Shown: positions 1 through 10,300 of the stretch, piece after piece
Numbering within the stretch: the stretch's first letter is position 1
Layout of the letters: each line of letters opens with the position of its first letter
Source: Streptomyces sp. NBRC 110028
Lineage (GTDB): Bacteria; Actinomycetota; Actinomycetes; Streptomycetales; Streptomycetaceae
Direction of reading: 5' to 3'
Length of the DNA stretch: 64,000 nucleotides
NCBI RefSeq assembly: GCF_001417735.1
Contig: NZ_BBUZ01000022.1
Location: forward strand, 1-64,000
Notes under the pieces: generated by a model
Databases searched by the model: none
Seen by the model: the letters and a program-made list of their open reading frames with translations, nothing else
What the model was told of the DNA's origin: nothing
Made by a program: the position numbers and the translations under genes

Positions 1-259
1 TTTCCGGCCCCCTGTTGGAGCGGGGTGTTTCGCGCCTTCCGGCGTGTCCACCACTTTAGCGGATTCCCCCGGATGCTCATAATCGAGCTTTTCGGTCCGG
101 ATTTCGGCATGCCGAAGTCGTTCCCGATGGGAGGTCGTGCGGAGTGGTTTGCCGCCGGTGCGGCTCGAGTGCGTACCGATGAACCATTACGGCTCTGTGG
201 CAGCTCGGGGAACATTACGGATCGGCCTGATCGGTGTCAACCCGTGTCGGCCGAATGCC

Positions 260-811
260 TCAACCGAGGTCGTTGAGCCGCCCTTCGGCGTCCGGTTGGG
301 CCTCCTCCACCCGGCGCAGGACGCGGGCGAGCATCTCGCCGAGGGCGCCGCGCTCCTCGGAGGAGAGGTCCTGGAGCAGGTCTTCCTCGAAGACCGATGC
401 CCGGCGCATCGCCTCCAGCCACTTCTCCCGCCCACCGGTCGTCAGCTCGACGATGACGCGCACGCGGTTGTTCTCATCACGCTCCCGGGTGACGAGCCCC
501 TCGTTCACCAGACGGTCGATGCGATGGGTCATCGCGGCCGGGGTGAGGCCGAGCCGCTTGGCCAGCTCGCCGGGGCCCAGCTGGTACGGGGAGCCGGACA
601 GGACGAGGGCCTTGAGGACCTCGAACTCGACGTTGCTGATGCCGAGAGTCGAGGACTGCCTGCTGTAGGCGACGTTCATCCGCCGGGTGAGCCGGCTCAG
701 GGCGTTGACGACCTGTTCCACCTGCGGGTCCAGGTCCTGGAATTCGCGCTGGTAGGCCGCGATCTGCTCCTCGAGGGTGAGCAGGTCGTCCGGGTCGGGG
801 GTGTCAGCCAT
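260..811 (-). CDS. MarR-family transcriptional regulator
   Basis: 183 aa, normal MarR length. A winged helix-turn-helix lies around residues 75-125 (ELAKRLGLTPAAMTHRIDRL recognition region, then a wing with RERDENNRVR). The N- and C-terminal helices should form the dimer interface. It is divergent from an MFS transporter across a 140-bp gap, the usual arrangement for a MarR repressor controlling an efflux pump. The ligand is unknown. The family call is secure; regulation of the transporter is inferred from position. Confidence 0.9.
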   Translation of the reverse strand: MADTPDPDDLLTLEEQIAAYQREFQDLDPQVEQVVNALSRLTRRMNVAYSRQSSTLGISNVEFEVLKALVLSGSPYQLGPGELAKRLGLTPAAMTHRIDRLVNEGLVTRERDENNRVRVIVELTTGGREKWLEAMRRASVFEEDLLQDLSSEERGALGEMLARVLRRVEEAQPDAEGRLNDLG

Positions 812-951
812 GTGCGGAGTATGACACGGAAGTCGTTCGCACCGAAGTTCTTCGACGTGTACTCTTAAGCGCTGAACTTTAGCTTCGAAGTGTTGAGGCT
901 TCGAGTACGCGGGCTTCTTCCGGTCCGTACGACCCTTCTCGACCTAGGTAG
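812..951. promoter_or_regulatory. Divergent MarR/MFS promoter region with CTTCGA boxes
   Basis: This gap holds the start sites of both divergent genes. CTTCGA occurs three times (about 850, 883 and 899), the last two 16 bp apart as GCTTCGA, in a relatively AT-rich stretch. They are candidate MarR-binding half-sites. No clean long palindrome is present, so the exact operator is uncertain. Confidence 0.4.
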
Positions 952-2301
952 GTGAGTGTGACCACCGCGATGGGCGCAGCGCTGCGCCGGATCCAGCTGG
1001 GCAACGCGCTGAGCGCGTTCGGCAACGGCTTCACGGTCCCGTTCCTGTTCGTCTATGTGGCGCAGGTGCGGGATCTCGGTGCGGATACGGCGGGCCTGGT
1101 GCTCGCGATGTTCGCGGTGGCCGCGCTGGTCGTGCTGCCCTTCACCGGTCGGGTGATCGACCGGCGGGGGCCGCTGTCCGTTGCCGTCGTGGGTGCGGTC
1201 GCCTCCGCCGTCGGTTCGCTGGGGCTCGGGCTGGCGGCGAGCGAGCCGCTGGTCCTCGCCGCGGCCGGGGTGCTCGGTGCGGGAATGGCGGTGATCCAGC
1301 CCGCGCTGGCCACGCTGATCGTGTGGTGCTCGACGCCCGCGACCCGGTCGCGGGCCTTCGCGACGCAGTTCTTCCTCAGCAATCTGGGGCTGGGCGTCGG
1401 CGGGCTGCTCGGCGGGCTGCTGGTGGACACCTCGTCCCCGGCCGGGTTCGTGCGGCTCTTCGCGATCGACGCGGTGATGTTCCTGGTGCTGGGTGCCACG
1501 GTGGGGACCGTACGGCTGGCGAAGGGGCCCGCGTTCGACGGTGCGGTGCCGACCGACGCGTCCGCCACCGGGGCGGGCAGCCGGCGGGCCCTCCTGGGGC
1601 ACCGGGCCATGGTGCAGCTGTGCGTGCTGGGCTTCGTGCTGTTCTTCGCCTGCTACGGGCAGTTCGAGTCCGGGCTGTCGGCGTTCGCCGTGGACGTCGC
1701 CCGGGTGTCCCCCGCGATGCTGGGCGTGGCGCTGGCCGCGAACACGGCGGCCATCGTGCTGGCGCAGTTCGTGGTGCTCAAGCTGGTCGAGCGGCGGCGG
1801 CGCAGCCGGGTGATCGCGGTGGTCGGGCTGGTGTGGACGGTCGCGTGGGCGGTGGCCGGGTCCGCCGCCCTGGTACCGGGCGGCCAGGCCATGGGCACGG
1901 CCGCGATCGTCTCGGCGTACGCGCTGTTCGGTCTCGGTGAGGCGATGCTGTCGCCGACCGTCGCGCCGCTGGTGGCCGATCTGGCGCCGTCGTCCCTGCT
2001 GGGGCAGTACAACGCGGCGTTCTCCCTGGTGAAGCAGTTGGCGCTGGCGGTCGGCCCGGCGGTCGGCGGGCTGATGGCGGGAGCCGGTGCGTACGGGGCG
2101 TACATCGCCCTGCTGATCGTCTGCTCGCTGGGCGTCTCGGTGCTCTCGCTGCGGCTCGGCAGGCGGCTGTCGGCCCGGCAGGACAATCCGCTGCGCGGGA
2201 CCGCTGATGCCCCGGTGCCCGCGCCGCGTTCGGGTTCGGGTTCGGAGTCGGAGTCGGAGTCGGAGTCGGAGTCGTCCGCTCCGGTGACCACGGCGGTCTG
2301 A
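952..2301 (+). CDS. MFS transporter
   Basis: 449 aa with about twelve hydrophobic segments and a major-facilitator loop between TM2 and TM3 (GRVIDRRGPLSV, near residues 68-79). It is probably a proton-coupled drug or metabolite exporter in the membrane. It starts at GTG behind AGGTAGGTGA. The C-terminal tail is an in-frame hexamer repeat coding for alternating Ser-Glu (about 2229-2276), which looks like simple-sequence expansion. The substrate cannot be read from sequence; the divergent MarR gene suggests inducible efflux. Confidence 0.88.
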   Translation: MSVTTAMGAALRRIQLGNALSAFGNGFTVPFLFVYVAQVRDLGADTAGLVLAMFAVAALVVLPFTGRVIDRRGPLSVAVVGAVASAVGSLGLGLAASEPLVLAAAGVLGAGMAVIQPALATLIVWCSTPATRSRAFATQFFLSNLGLGVGGLLGGLLVDTSSPAGFVRLFAIDAVMFLVLGATVGTVRLAKGPAFDGAVPTDASATGAGSRRALLGHRAMVQLCVLGFVLFFACYGQFESGLSAFAVDVARVSPAMLGVALAANTAAIVLAQFVVLKLVERRRRSRVIAVVGLVWTVAWAVAGSAALVPGGQAMGTAAIVSAYALFGLGEAMLSPTVAPLVADLAPSSLLGQYNAAFSLVKQLALAVGPAVGGLMAGAGAYGAYIALLIVCSLGVSVLSLRLGRRLSARQDNPLRGTADAPVPAPRSGSGSESESESESESSAPVTTAV

Positions 2302-2331
2302 CCGGCCGCCGTGTCCACACCATCGCCCTTT

Positions 2332-2360
2332 CCGCCGGAGGTCTTACGGATCTCCGGCGG
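2332..2360. terminator. Bidirectional terminator between convergent genes
   Basis: Inverted repeat with arms CCGCCGGAG and CTCCGGCGG around an 11-nt loop, between the MFS stop and the end of the convergent phosphatase. It overlaps the phosphatase stop codon. There is no T-tract, as is usual in high-GC actinomycetes. Confidence 0.55.
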
Positions 2361-4368
2361 GGAGGGCGAATTCGCACCACACCGCCTTTCCGCCGCCCGG
2401 TGTGCGGCGTGAGCCCCAGGAGGAGGCGATGGTCGCGACGATCGAGATGCCGCGGCCGGCCTCGTCGACCGGTTCGGCCCGGCGGCGGCGCGGCAGATGG
2501 TCGTCGCCGTCGGTCACCTCGATGATCAGGCGCCGGTCGGTGCGGCGCAGCCGCAGCCGCATCGGGGGCGTGCCGTGCTGGAGGGAGTTGGCGACCAGCT
2601 CGCTGGCGGCGAGGACGCCCAAGTCGCGCAGCTCCATGGGGAAGCGCCAGCTGGCGAGGACGCCGGAGGCGAAGGCCCGGGCACGCGGGGCCGCTTCCAC
2701 TCCGCCGAGGAGTTCGAGGGCGGCGTTGTGGAACAGCTCGGCGTCATGGCCGGTGCGGGCGGGGTGCTGGAGGACCAGGACGGCGACGTCGTCGTCGTGG
2801 GCGGCGGTGATGCCGAGCGCCCGGATGAGGCGGTCGCACATCACCTGGGGCGTGCCGGTCGCGCCCGCGAAGACGCGCTCCAGGGCGGCGACGCCGTCGT
2901 AGATGTCCTTGTCGCGCCGCTCCACCAGTCCGTCGGTGTACAGGACGGCGCTGGAGCCGGGGCCGAGCGGGATGGATCCGGAGGTGTGCAGCCAGCCTCC
3001 GGTGCCCAGCGGTGGGCCGGTGGGTTCGGCGGCGCGGCGCACGGTGCCGTCCGGGTCGCGGACCAGGATCGGCAGATGGCCCGCGGAGGCGTAGACGAGG
3101 CGGCTCTCGTTGGGGTCGTGGACGGCGTAGACGCAGGTGGCGATCTGGTTGGGGTCGATCTCGGCGGCCAGTCCGTCGAGGAGCTGGAGCACCTCGTGCG
3201 GGGGCAGGTCGAGGCGGGCGTAGGCGCGGACGGCGGTGCGCAGCTGGCCCATGACGGCGGCGGCGCGGACGCCGCGCCCCATGACGTCGCCGATGACGAG
3301 AGCGGTACGGCCGGCGCCGAGGGTGATGACGTCGTACCAGTCGCCGCCGACCGCCGTGTCCTTGCCGCCGGGCTGGTAGGTGGCGGCGACGCGCAGGTCG
3401 TCGGGTTGTTCCAGCTCCTGCGGGAGGAGGCTGCGCTGGAGGGTGACGGCGGCCTTGCGCTGCAGCCGCTCGCCGACGCGCAGCCGCTCGGCGGCCTCGA
3501 CCTGGTCGGTGACGTCGGCGCCGAAGACGAGGACACCGCGCACCCGTGCGGGGGTGTCCTCGGTGGCGGTCGCGGCGGTCTGCGCGGCCGCTACGGGAAG
3601 GGCCGCCACGGGGGCCGCCGTCTCGGGAACGGTCGCCACGGGTACTGCCGCATCGGGGACGGCGCCGTCGTGAGCGGGCGCGGGCACCGGATGGGGCACG
3701 CGGACCGCCGGCTCGGGGACCGGGGCGGCCATCTCGATGGGCGAGCAGGTGAACGTGTAGTACCCGTGCCGCGACCGCCCGACGGCCATGGGCGCCGCCT
3801 CGCGCTCGGCTTCGGGCTCGGCTTCGGTGCCCGCCGCGAGCCCGGACTCGGACGCAGATGCGGATGCGGATGCGGACTCGGACTCGGATGCGGGCCCGGG
3901 TGCCGCGGGAACGCGCCGCGCCTTGACGGTGCGGGGCGTGCCGCTGCGCAGGACCTGGTCCATGAGCGGCAGCAGGCCCAGCTCGCGCAGCTCGGGCAGG
4001 GCCTGCCCGGCGGGGACGCCGCGGGTGCGGTGGCCGAACAGGTCGGCGTAGGCGTCGTTGAGGTAGGCGATGCGGTGCTCGGGGCCGTACACCACCGCGA
4101 CCAGGGCCGGGACCTGGCCGAGGACGTCATGGACGGACAGGCCGTCGAGGGTCGGGACGGCGGCGGGCGGCGGGCAGCCAGGGGCGGTGCCGGGCGCGCC
4201 CGGCAGCGGCGGCTCACCGTCGGCGGAGGGGCCGGTGCGCTCGCCGCGGGCGGCCGGGACGGAGCCGGCGCCCGCCGCGGGCTGTGGACGCCGCGCGGCA
4301 CGGTCGGACCGCGCGGCGGTGCGTCGTTGCGTGCGGGGGAGCCGGGCGCTCCAGCGCGTGAAGTTCAC
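2344..4368 (-). CDS. PAS / SpoIIE-type PP2C phosphatase with C-terminal HATPase
   Basis: 674 aa. Order: basic, Pro/Ala-rich N-terminus; PAS-like domain about 75-150; low-complexity region with Ser-Glu and Ser-Ala repeats about 155-180 and a Val/Pro/Ala stretch to 270; SpoIIE/PP2C domain about 300-510 (GGDWYDV, GDVMGRG, YTDGLVE, DDDVAVLVL); RsbW-like HATPase about 560-670 (ELVANSLQHG, DEAGRGISIV). Such proteins dephosphorylate anti-sigma antagonists and may also phosphorylate them through the HATPase domain, linking a signal to sigma-factor release. GTG start. The partner is unknown and no anti-sigma genes adjoin it. Confidence 0.9.
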   Translation of the reverse strand: MNFTRWSARLPRTQRRTAARSDRAARRPQPAAGAGSVPAARGERTGPSADGEPPLPGAPGTAPGCPPPAAVPTLDGLSVHDVLGQVPALVAVVYGPEHRIAYLNDAYADLFGHRTRGVPAGQALPELRELGLLPLMDQVLRSGTPRTVKARRVPAAPGPASESESASASASASESGLAAGTEAEPEAEREAAPMAVGRSRHGYYTFTCSPIEMAAPVPEPAVRVPHPVPAPAHDGAVPDAAVPVATVPETAAPVAALPVAAAQTAATATEDTPARVRGVLVFGADVTDQVEAAERLRVGERLQRKAAVTLQRSLLPQELEQPDDLRVAATYQPGGKDTAVGGDWYDVITLGAGRTALVIGDVMGRGVRAAAVMGQLRTAVRAYARLDLPPHEVLQLLDGLAAEIDPNQIATCVYAVHDPNESRLVYASAGHLPILVRDPDGTVRRAAEPTGPPLGTGGWLHTSGSIPLGPGSSAVLYTDGLVERRDKDIYDGVAALERVFAGATGTPQVMCDRLIRALGITAAHDDDVAVLVLQHPARTGHDAELFHNAALELLGGVEAAPRARAFASGVLASWRFPMELRDLGVLAASELVANSLQHGTPPMRLRLRRTDRRLIIEVTDGDDHLPRRRRAEPVDEAGRGISIVATIASSWGSRRTPGGGKAVWCEFALPAGDP

Positions 4369-4603
4369 TGCGGATTACCTCGTGGGGTGGTGGCTGAGCA
4401 GCGCGCCGGCGCGGGATCGGGGAAAGGGATGCGGGTGCGGGGGACGGCCCCCGGGGGAATGCAGCAAACTTCCGAATCCTCGCGATTGTCACTCTTTGCA
4501 GATACGAGCCCACCCATGGTCACACGACCAGTGTGGCCGACCGGACTGACATCCGTGAGACGCCGTTCGTGGGAGGGGAGTTCCCGGCTCCGCCCCGGCG
4601 GGG

Positions 4604-5974
4604 TCAACTGGCTTCGGGATGGCGTCCGGTATCGGCGGCGAGCTTGAACTCCGCGCGCGGGTTCTCCAGCGATCCGAGCGAGACGATCTCCCGCTTGAAC
4701 AGCCCCGACAGGATCCATTCGGCCAGTACCCGCGCCTTGCGGTTGAAGGTCGGCACCCGGCTGAGGTGGTAGACGCGGTGCATGAACCAGGCCGGGTAGC
4801 CCTTCAGCTTGCGGCCGTAGAGGTGCGCGACGCCGCGGTGGAGGCCGAGGGAGGCCACGGAGCCGACGTACTTGTGCTCGTAGTCGTCAAGGGGCCGGCC
4901 GCCGAGCGAGGCGATCAGGTTCTCGGCGAGGACCTTGGCCTGGCGGACGGCGTGCTGCGCGTTGGGCGCGCAGACGGCGCCGGGGTCGGCCGCCGTACGG
5001 TCCGGCACGGACGCGGCGTCCCCGGCGGCCCAGGCGTGCTCCACGCCGTCCACCTGCAGCGTCGCGGTGCAGGTGAGGCGGCCGCGGGCGTTCAGCGGGA
5101 GGTCGGTGGAGGCGAGGATGGGCGACGGTTTGACGCCGGCGGTCCACACGAGGGTGCGGGTGGGGAAGCGCGAGCCGTCACTCAGTACGGCGACCCGGTC
5201 CTGACAGGAGTCGAGGCGGGTTTCCAGCCGTACGTCGATGTTGCGGCCGCGCAGCTCGCGGACCGCGTACTTGCCCATCTCCTCGCCGACCTCCGGGAGG
5301 ATCCGGTCGGTGGCCTCGACGAGGATCCACTTCAGGTCCTCGGGCTCGATGTTGTGGTAGTAGCGGACGGCGTACCGGGCCATGTCCTCCAGTTCGCCGA
5401 GCGCCTCGACGCCCGCGTATCCGCCGCCGACGAAGACGAAGGTCAGCGCGGCGTCGCGGACGTCGGGGTCGCGGGTGGAGGACGCGATGTCGAGCTGTTC
5501 GAGGACGTGGTTGCGCAGCCCGATGGCCTCTTCGACGGTCTTGAAGCCGATGCCGGTCTCGGCGAGGCCGGGGACCGGGAGGGTGCGGGAGACGGATCCG
5601 GGCGCCAGGACCAGCTCGTCGTAGCGGATCTCGACCGAGCCGGTGCCCTCCTCCTCGGTGGCGAGGGTTCTGATGGTCGCGGTGCGTTTGCCGTGATGGA
5701 TCGCGGTCGCCTCGCCGATGATGACCTGGCAGTCGCCCAGGACACGGCGCAGCGGCACCACGACGTGGCGGGGGGAGATCGACCCGGCCGCCGCCTCCGG
5801 CAGGAAGGGCTGGTAGGTCATGTACGGCTCGGGGTCGACCACGATGACCTGTACGGCGCCGTGCCTCAGCTCCTGCCTGAGCTTCCGCTGGAGGCGCAGC
5901 GCGGTGTACATCCCGACGTAGCCGCCGCCGACAACGAGAATGCGCGCTGGTTCCTTCACCCTCCCATGAGGCAT
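4604..5974 (-). CDS. ndh: Type II NADH dehydrogenase (NAD(P)/FAD-dependent oxidoreductase)
   Basis: 456 aa from the chosen ATG (MPHGRVKEPARILVVGG). An FAD Rossmann motif GGGYVG lies at residues 16-21 and a second dinucleotide motif GGGYAG near 180. Late in the protein WAAGDAASVPD is the usual FAD-contact motif. It should transfer electrons from NADH to quinone at the inner face of the membrane without pumping protons. The frame is open to 6070, but the extra 32 residues look non-homologous. The ribosome binding site is weak for either start. Confidence 0.88.
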   Translation of the reverse strand: MPHGRVKEPARILVVGGGYVGMYTALRLQRKLRQELRHGAVQVIVVDPEPYMTYQPFLPEAAAGSISPRHVVVPLRRVLGDCQVIIGEATAIHHGKRTATIRTLATEEEGTGSVEIRYDELVLAPGSVSRTLPVPGLAETGIGFKTVEEAIGLRNHVLEQLDIASSTRDPDVRDAALTFVFVGGGYAGVEALGELEDMARYAVRYYHNIEPEDLKWILVEATDRILPEVGEEMGKYAVRELRGRNIDVRLETRLDSCQDRVAVLSDGSRFPTRTLVWTAGVKPSPILASTDLPLNARGRLTCTATLQVDGVEHAWAAGDAASVPDRTAADPGAVCAPNAQHAVRQAKVLAENLIASLGGRPLDDYEHKYVGSVASLGLHRGVAHLYGRKLKGYPAWFMHRVYHLSRVPTFNRKARVLAEWILSGLFKREIVSLGSLENPRAEFKLAADTGRHPEAS

Positions 5975-6280
5975 CCGCGACCGCCGTTTGTCCACAGCCC
6001 CGACCAATTGTGTGACCGGAGGGCCGAAGGTGCCCCGGGGCCGGGCCGTGGGGTGGAGGAGGGAATACACGCAGGTCAGAGCGTGGTCTTGGGGGGTGGG
6101 GCGGTCTGAGAGGCGGGGTAAGGTGGCCTGCTGGTCCGGTTGGGGGACGGTCTGTCCCGACCTACCCTCTTCATTCTTGACCTGGGCTCAACTATGTTCG
6201 TACTTCGTCGGGGTTGTGACTGCCCCGGCTGACAGGGCGGGGAGTCTCCGGGGGGAGACGTCATTACCGGGGGATCACTT

Positions 6281-7072
6281 ATGCACCTTCAGGGTTCGTC
6301 ATGGTCCGCAGCCGTCGCGTCCTCGGACGGGAACGGCGGCCGGAACACTCCGCTGCGCGTGGACGCGCAGCGCAATCTGGAACATGTCCTGCGGGCGGCG
6401 CGCGAGGTCTTCGGTGAGCTGGGGTACGGGGCTCCGATGGAGGACGTCGCACGGCGGGCGCGGGTCGGGGTGGGCACCGTCTACCGGCGGTTCCCCAGCA
6501 AGGACGTGCTCGTCCGCCGCATAGCGGAGGAGGAGACGGCCAGGCTGACCGATCAGGCACGGGCGGCGCTGGGTCAGGAGCACGAGCCGTGGTCCGCGCT
6601 GGCCCGGTTCCTGCGCACCTCGGTGGCGTCCGGCGCGGGCCGTTTGCTGCCGCCGCAGGTGCTGCGGGTCGGGGTCGACGCGGAGACGGAGGTCCGGGTT
6701 CCGCAGCAGCGGCAGGTGGCGTTAGCCGGCCCGCCGCAGGCGGCAGCGGTGCCGTCGGCGGTGCAGCCCGCGGTGCCGTCACCGGCGGCAGCGGCGGCAG
6801 CGGTGCCATCGGCCGGTGCGGTGCAGCCGGATCTGCGGCTGGTCGAAGAGCCGGACGACGCGGGCGCGGCAGCGCTGCTGCAGGTCGTCGGGCAGTTGGT
6901 GGAGCGGGCGCGGGCAGCGGGTGAGTTGCGCCCGGATGTCACGGTCGCCGATGTGCTGTTGGTGATCGCCACGGCGGCGCCGTCGCTGCCGGACGCGGCG
7001 CAGCAGGCCGCGGCGTCGGCCCGGCTGCTGGACATCCTGTTGGACGGGCTGCGGTCTCGGCCGATGGGGTGA
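6281..7072 (+). CDS. TetR-family transcriptional regulator
   Basis: 263 aa. The TetR helix-turn-helix is at about residues 28-70 (AREVFGELGYGAPMEDVARR, VGTVYRRFPSKDVL). The ligand domain is interrupted by an Ala/Val/Pro-rich stretch (about 150-185) made of repeated AVPS-like words, so the protein is longer than the 190-220 aa norm. It is divergent from the type II NADH dehydrogenase, which it may regulate. Confidence 0.88.
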   Translation: MHLQGSSWSAAVASSDGNGGRNTPLRVDAQRNLEHVLRAAREVFGELGYGAPMEDVARRARVGVGTVYRRFPSKDVLVRRIAEEETARLTDQARAALGQEHEPWSALARFLRTSVASGAGRLLPPQVLRVGVDAETEVRVPQQRQVALAGPPQAAAVPSAVQPAVPSPAAAAAAVPSAGAVQPDLRLVEEPDDAGAAALLQVVGQLVERARAAGELRPDVTVADVLLVIATAAPSLPDAAQQAAASARLLDILLDGLRSRPMG

Positions 7073-7144
7073 CCGGGGGGGAGCCACCTTCTGGGCGCTT
7101 TCTGACCGAATTGATGGTCGGTGCTGACCGATTACTGATCGATC

Positions 7145-7175
7145 CGTTCGCCGGGTGCGTTCTGCCCGGCGAACG
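7145..7175 (+). terminator. Terminator hairpin after the TetR gene
   Basis: Perfect 11-bp inverted repeat, arms CGTTCGCCGGG and CCCGGCGAACG around a 9-nt loop, about 70 bp after the TetR stop. Confidence 0.6.
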
Positions 7176-7282
7176 GCCACCTTTTCGAGGGTGCGGTCCG
7201 GGGTTCGCTCGTACGTTTCGGGTTCGCGGTGCGCGTCTTCCCCGTGCGGGTGAACGTATGCGCTTGCCGTCCTGATGCCGTT

Positions 7283-7300
7283 CCGGGGGCGTGCCCCCGG
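7283..7300 (-). terminator. Terminator hairpin after the SARP-type regulator
   Basis: Perfect 8-bp inverted repeat, CCGGGGGC and GCCCCCGG with a 2-nt loop, 8 bp beyond the stop of the minus-strand regulator. Confidence 0.5.
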
Positions 7301-7308
7301 GCGCTCGG

Positions 7309-10300
7309 TCAGCGGGCGGTGTCGGAGCCGGAGCCGGCCAGGACCTCGTCGAGCAGGGCGATGGCCTCCTCCGTGGTCAGGGCCGTGGCCTCGGCGCGCA
7401 GCTTCCCGGCCACGGCGGGGCCCAGCGCGGCACCCGCCCGTGCCTCGGTCTCCCGGGTCTCCGCGAGCGCCAGCGGGATGCGCGGCAGCCGGCCGCGCCA
7501 GCCGTCGGCCGCGCCCAGCAGCCGGACGGCGGGCCGTTCATGTCCGAGCCGCACCAGGATGTACGCCGCCGACTCGGCCTGGTCGGCGAGCAACGCCTCC
7601 GTACAGCCCACCTCAAGGCCAAGGCCCAGCGCGTCGCGCAGCATGCGCACCCCGCCCCACGGGTCGCCCTCCTCGGCGCCGACCCGGCCCTCCAGCCCCT
7701 GGACGACGACCCAGAACAGCTGCGGCGGGCTGGATCTCGCCGCCTGCCGCCGGGAGTCCTCGCAGTACGCCCGCGCCTTGGCCGGATCACCGTGCAGCAG
7801 CTCGATGTGGGCGCGCAGCAGGCGGTTGAAGGCCCGGACGTCCACGGCGCCCCAGCGCTCGGCCTCCTGCTCGGAGTGGTCCAGCAGCTTCGCCGCGCCC
7901 TCGGGGTCACCGGAGTTGAGGGCGAGGTCGGCCAGCCGGGTGATGAAGAACGGCACCTCGGTGTGCGCGCCGATCTCCCGGGCCAGCCGCCGCGCCTCCT
8001 CGAAGGCGGCCCGCGCCTCGCCGAACCGGCCGCGCAGCGCGGCCATCTCGGCCCTGGCGCTCTCCACCTGGGCGAGCATCCAGCGGTCGCCGACGCGCGC
8101 GCTCAGCTCGCGCACCTCGGCGTAGTCGGCTTCGGCGCGCTCGATGCCGCTGGAGGTGTCGATGGCGAGGTGGGCGCGGAACATGAGCGCGGCGCCGACC
8201 GCCCAGTCGTCTCCGTTCTCGCGGCAGTTGGCCACCGCCTTGTCCATCAGCGGGATCATCGCGGTGTGGCCGTCGAGGATGTATCCGGCGAACGGCCACA
8301 GCAGACCGGGGAAGCGGGCGCTGCGCGGGCCCGGATGGCTGCCGTAGGCGTCGCGGGTGAGCCGGGCTATGAGCCGCGTCTCGGGGTCTTGCCCGTCGGG
8401 GCCGTGACCGGCGTCGATGAGCAGGAAGAACCGCAGCAGCCTCAGGTCCATGGCGTGCCAGTAGCGGGTGGCGGCGGGATCGTCCCCGTCGGCGCCGTCC
8501 GGCGCGGGGGGTGGCATGTCCAGCGCCGGTCGGCCGCCGTCTCGTTCTCCGTCTCGTTCGTCGTTTCGTTCGTCGTTTCGTTCGCCGTTTCGTTCGCCGT
8601 CTCGTGCGTCGCCCCGTGCGTCGTCCTGCGCGTCGTCCTGCGCGTCGTTCGGGTTCATGGTGAGGTCCAGGGCCCGGCGGGCCCAGGTGGCGCCCTCGTC
8701 GCGGTAGTTGCGCAGCCACCAGAGCCAGCCCATCGCCAGGATGATCGCGAACGAGGTGTTCTCGTCGCGGGCGGTCAGGGAGCGGTGCAGGGCGGCCCGG
8801 ATGTTGTCGAGGTCGGCCTCGACGCGGCGCAGCCAGGGCAGCTGTTCGGCGGAGCGCAGCCGCGGTTCGGCGGCGCGCGCGAAGTCGCGGAAGTGGGCGA
8901 TGTGCCGGGCCGTGGCGGCGGCGTGGTCGGCGCGGGCGGCGGAATCCTCGGCGGCGCGCTCGCTGACGTACTCGTGGATCGTCTCCAGCATGCGGTAGCG
9001 GGCCTCGCCCGGCGGGTGGTCGACGACCAGGAGGGACTTGTCGGCCAGCGCCCCGAGCAGGTCGAGCACCTCCGGGGGCGCGATGGGGACGCCGGAGTGT
9101 GCCGGGGTGTGCGCCGGGGCGCATGCACCGGCGCGTAGGGACTCATGCTCCGTCGCGTCCCCGCATCCCGTCTCCGCGCAGACGGCCTCCGCCGCGGCCA
9201 GGCTCCATCCGCCCGCGAAGACCGACGCCCGGCGCAGCACGGTGCGTTCCCGCTCGTCCAGCAGGTCCCAGGACCAGTCGACCACCGCCCGCAGGGTCTG
9301 CTGGCGCGGCAGGGCGGTCCTGTTGCCGCTGGTCAGCAGGTGGAACCGGTCGTCGAGGCGGTCGGCGATCTGCCGCGGGGTCAGCAGCCGCAGCCGGGCC
9401 GCGGCCAGCTCGATCGCCAGCGGCAGTCCGTCGAGGCGGCGGCAGATCTCCGCGACCGCCGCCGCCGTGTCCGGGTCCCCGGCCGGGTCGAAGCCGGGCC
9501 GTACGGTCGCGGCCCGCTCGGCGAACAGCTGATGGGCGGGTGCGGGCGGCAGCGGCTCCACGGGCCGTACGGTCTCGCCGGGCACGCCCAGCGGCTCGCG
9601 GCTGGTGGCGAGCACGGTCACGCCCGGACAGCGCGCCAGCAGTGTCTCGGTGAGCCGGGCGGCGGTGTCGATGACGTGCTCGCAGTTGTCGAGCAGGAGC
9701 AGCAGGCGGCGGTCGGCGCAGTACTCGACCAGGCGGCCGGCGGGGTCGACGGCGTCCGCCCCGCTGGTCCGGCCTTCGAGTCCGGAGGCGAACATCGTCG
9801 TCTCGCGGCGGCCGATGGCGCTCAGGACGGCGCCGGGGACGGCGGAGGGGTCGTCCAGCGAGGCGAGTTCGACGACCCAGATGCCGTCCGGGTAGGCGTC
9901 CGTCAGGGTCGCGGCGGTCTCCACGGACAGCCGCGTCTTGCCGGAACCACCTGCTCCGGTGAGCGTGACCAGCCGGGTGCCGTCCAGGTCCTTGCGGAGG
10001 GCGCCGATCTCGCTCCGTCGGCCGACGAAGCTGGTGAGACGCGCCCGCAGATTGCCGGGCGGCGCCACGAACGCGGCGGGACGCGCGCCGGGGACCGAGG
10101 CACGGCCGCGGTCGTCGTCGGGGCGGCGGCCCCGGTCCCGGCCCGGGTCGCCGTCGCCATCGCCGTCGCGGGCGCCGTACCGGTCGCCGTCCGGGTGGCG
10201 GTCTCGAGCGCCGTCCTCGTAGCGGTACCGGTCGCCGTCCAGGACGCGACCCCGGCCCGGGGCGCGGGCGCCGTCCCGGCCCGGGGCACGGTCGGCGTCA

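Noticed and set aside
2497..4647. Long open frame antisense to the SpoIIE-type phosphatase
   Set aside because: High-GC shadow frame; Gly/Val/Ala/Asp-rich with no domain, whereas the opposite strand has a complete phosphatase.
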